Assembly: GCA_009786495.1 (NCBI GenBank)
Contig: WQTB01000042.1
Coordinates: forward strand, 1,500 to 8,316
Source: Treponema sp.
GTDB taxonomy: Bacteria; Spirochaetota; Spirochaetia; Treponematales; Breznakiellaceae
Length of the DNA stretch: 6,817 nucleotides
Direction: 5' to 3'
This document shows, one piece after another, positions 6,033-6,817 of this stretch (position 1 is its first letter; every line of letters begins with the position of its first letter). The notes under the pieces are model-generated. The model ran no database searches, had not been told where the DNA came from, and was given only the letters and a program-made list of their open reading frames with translations. The translations under genes were made by a program, and so were the position numbers.

Positions 6033-6817
6033 ATGAAACATTTATACGAATCCTGCATGATATGTCCGCGGAACTGCGGCGTGAACAGGCTCTCAGGCGT
6101 TAATGGTTTCTGCGGCGAAACTTCATCGCTTCGCGCCGCGTCCGCTGTAATACACCGCGGCGAAGAGCCGCCAATCACAGGCGCGGGCGGTTCGGGAACA
6201 ATTTTTATAAGCGGCTGCAATCTTGGCTGCTCTTTCTGCCAGAACTATCAGATTTCGCATAACAACACCGCGGCGCAGAAACCTGTTCAAAGCCTTGGCA
6301 GAGAAATTACGTCCGAAGAATTCGCGCTTATATGCGCCGCGTTATGTGCAAAAGGTGCGGAAAACATCAACATTGTTACAGGGAGCCACGCTGTTCCCGC
6401 GATTATAAAAGGAATTGAAGCTGCAAAAAAAAAGAACGTGAATATTCCTTTTTTGTGGAATTCTTCAGGTTATGACAGCGTTAATTCGCTTGAACTTTTA
6501 AAAAATTATATCGATATTTTTCTTCCAGACATTAAAACGCTTGACTGTAAAATTGCGGAAAAATATTTTAACGCGCCAGATTATCCTGAAACAGCAAAAG
6601 CTGCGGTATTAAAAATGATCGATATTACGCGGCAAAAACAGCGCGGCAGCGATAAATCAAAAGTAATTATCCGCCATCTTGTGCTTCCCGGCCATCTTGA
6701 ATCCACGCGATCCGTTCTGCGCTGGTTTGCAGATAACGCAAAAGACCGCGCGCTGCTTTCCGTCATGACCCAGTACACGCCTGTTAATTGCAATTCAGAA
6801 CAGTTGCCCGCGGCGAA
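6033..6817 (+). CDS. Radical SAM protein, PflX type (related to pyruvate formate-lyase activating enzyme), 3' partial
   Basis: The frame starts at ATG 6033 and stays open to the right edge, giving 261 codons; relatives are around 300 residues, so only the C-terminal end is missing. The radical SAM cluster motif is CNLGCSFC (C62, C66, C69), the CxxxCxxC that binds a 4Fe-4S cluster and S-adenosylmethionine. The preceding GTIFISGC and following QNYQIS fit the PflA-like branch. An N-terminal cysteine set, C8-x2-C11-x3-C15 in CMICPRNCGVNR plus C27 in GFCG, is characteristic of COG1313 (PflX) and may bind a further metal or cluster. FLPDIK (163-168) and VIIRHLVLPGH (211-221) match conserved strands of the barrel. 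The substrate of PflX proteins is not established; glycyl-radical activation is a guess by similarity. It is separated from the phosphoesterase gene by 14 bp and is probably co-transcribed. Confidence 0.92.
   Translation, partial: MKHLYESCMICPRNCGVNRLSGVNGFCGETSSLRAASAVIHRGEEPPITGAGGSGTIFISGCNLGCSFCQNYQISHNNTAAQKPVQSLGREITSEEFALICAALCAKGAENINIVTGSHAVPAIIKGIEAAKKKNVNIPFLWNSSGYDSVNSLELLKNYIDIFLPDIKTLDCKIAEKYFNAPDYPETAKAAVLKMIDITRQKQRGSDKSKVIIRHLVLPGHLESTRSVLRWFADNAKDRALLSVMTQYTPVNCNSEQLPAA

Noticed and set aside
6581..6793. Minus-strand frame of 70 codons near the right edge
   Set aside because: It is opposite the radical SAM gene, whose continuous frame and conserved motifs explain this region.

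Overview
The window is protein-coding almost throughout, and every gene I can support is on the + strand. It holds seven genes, the first cut by the left edge and the last by the right edge. Composition is moderate GC, with heavy use of GCG and CGC codons alongside A-rich lysine/asparagine stretches. Shine-Dalgarno-like AGG/GGA motifs precede most starts, so this is a bacterium. I cannot place it to genus. A Gram-negative-type anaerobe (for example a spirochaete-like lineage) would fit the gene set and codon style, but this is a weak inference. No gene stands out in composition as a recent import.

Positions 1-5458 carry a tightly packed operon: a SpoIIM-family membrane protein (5' part missing), a multi-pass membrane protein ending in a DUF4129-like domain, a DUF4350 protein, a MoxR-type AAA+ ATPase and a DUF58 protein. 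The reading frames overlap by 17, 8, 20 and 14 bp, which suggests translational coupling and production as one set. This gene order recurs in diverse bacteria, often with an RDD-family membrane gene nearby, but to my knowledge its function is not established. The likely picture is a cytoplasmic MoxR ATPase working through the DUF58 protein on a membrane assembly made of the SpoIIM, DUF4129 and DUF4350 proteins, probably for envelope assembly, protein maturation or stress.

Positions 5458-6018 encode a YfcE/MJ0936-type metallophosphoesterase whose start codon shares one base with the DUF58 stop codon, so it is physically part of the same transcription unit. After a 14-bp gap with a strong ribosome binding site, a radical SAM protein of the PflX type (related to pyruvate formate-lyase activating enzyme) starts at 6033 and runs off the window. 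These two genes have no obvious mechanistic link to the MoxR system.

I see no RNA genes, mobile elements, CRISPR arrays, clear promoters or terminators. There is no gene-free stretch longer than 14 bp. The strongest candidate for unknown biology is the SpoIIM-DUF4129-DUF4350-MoxR-DUF58 set itself.
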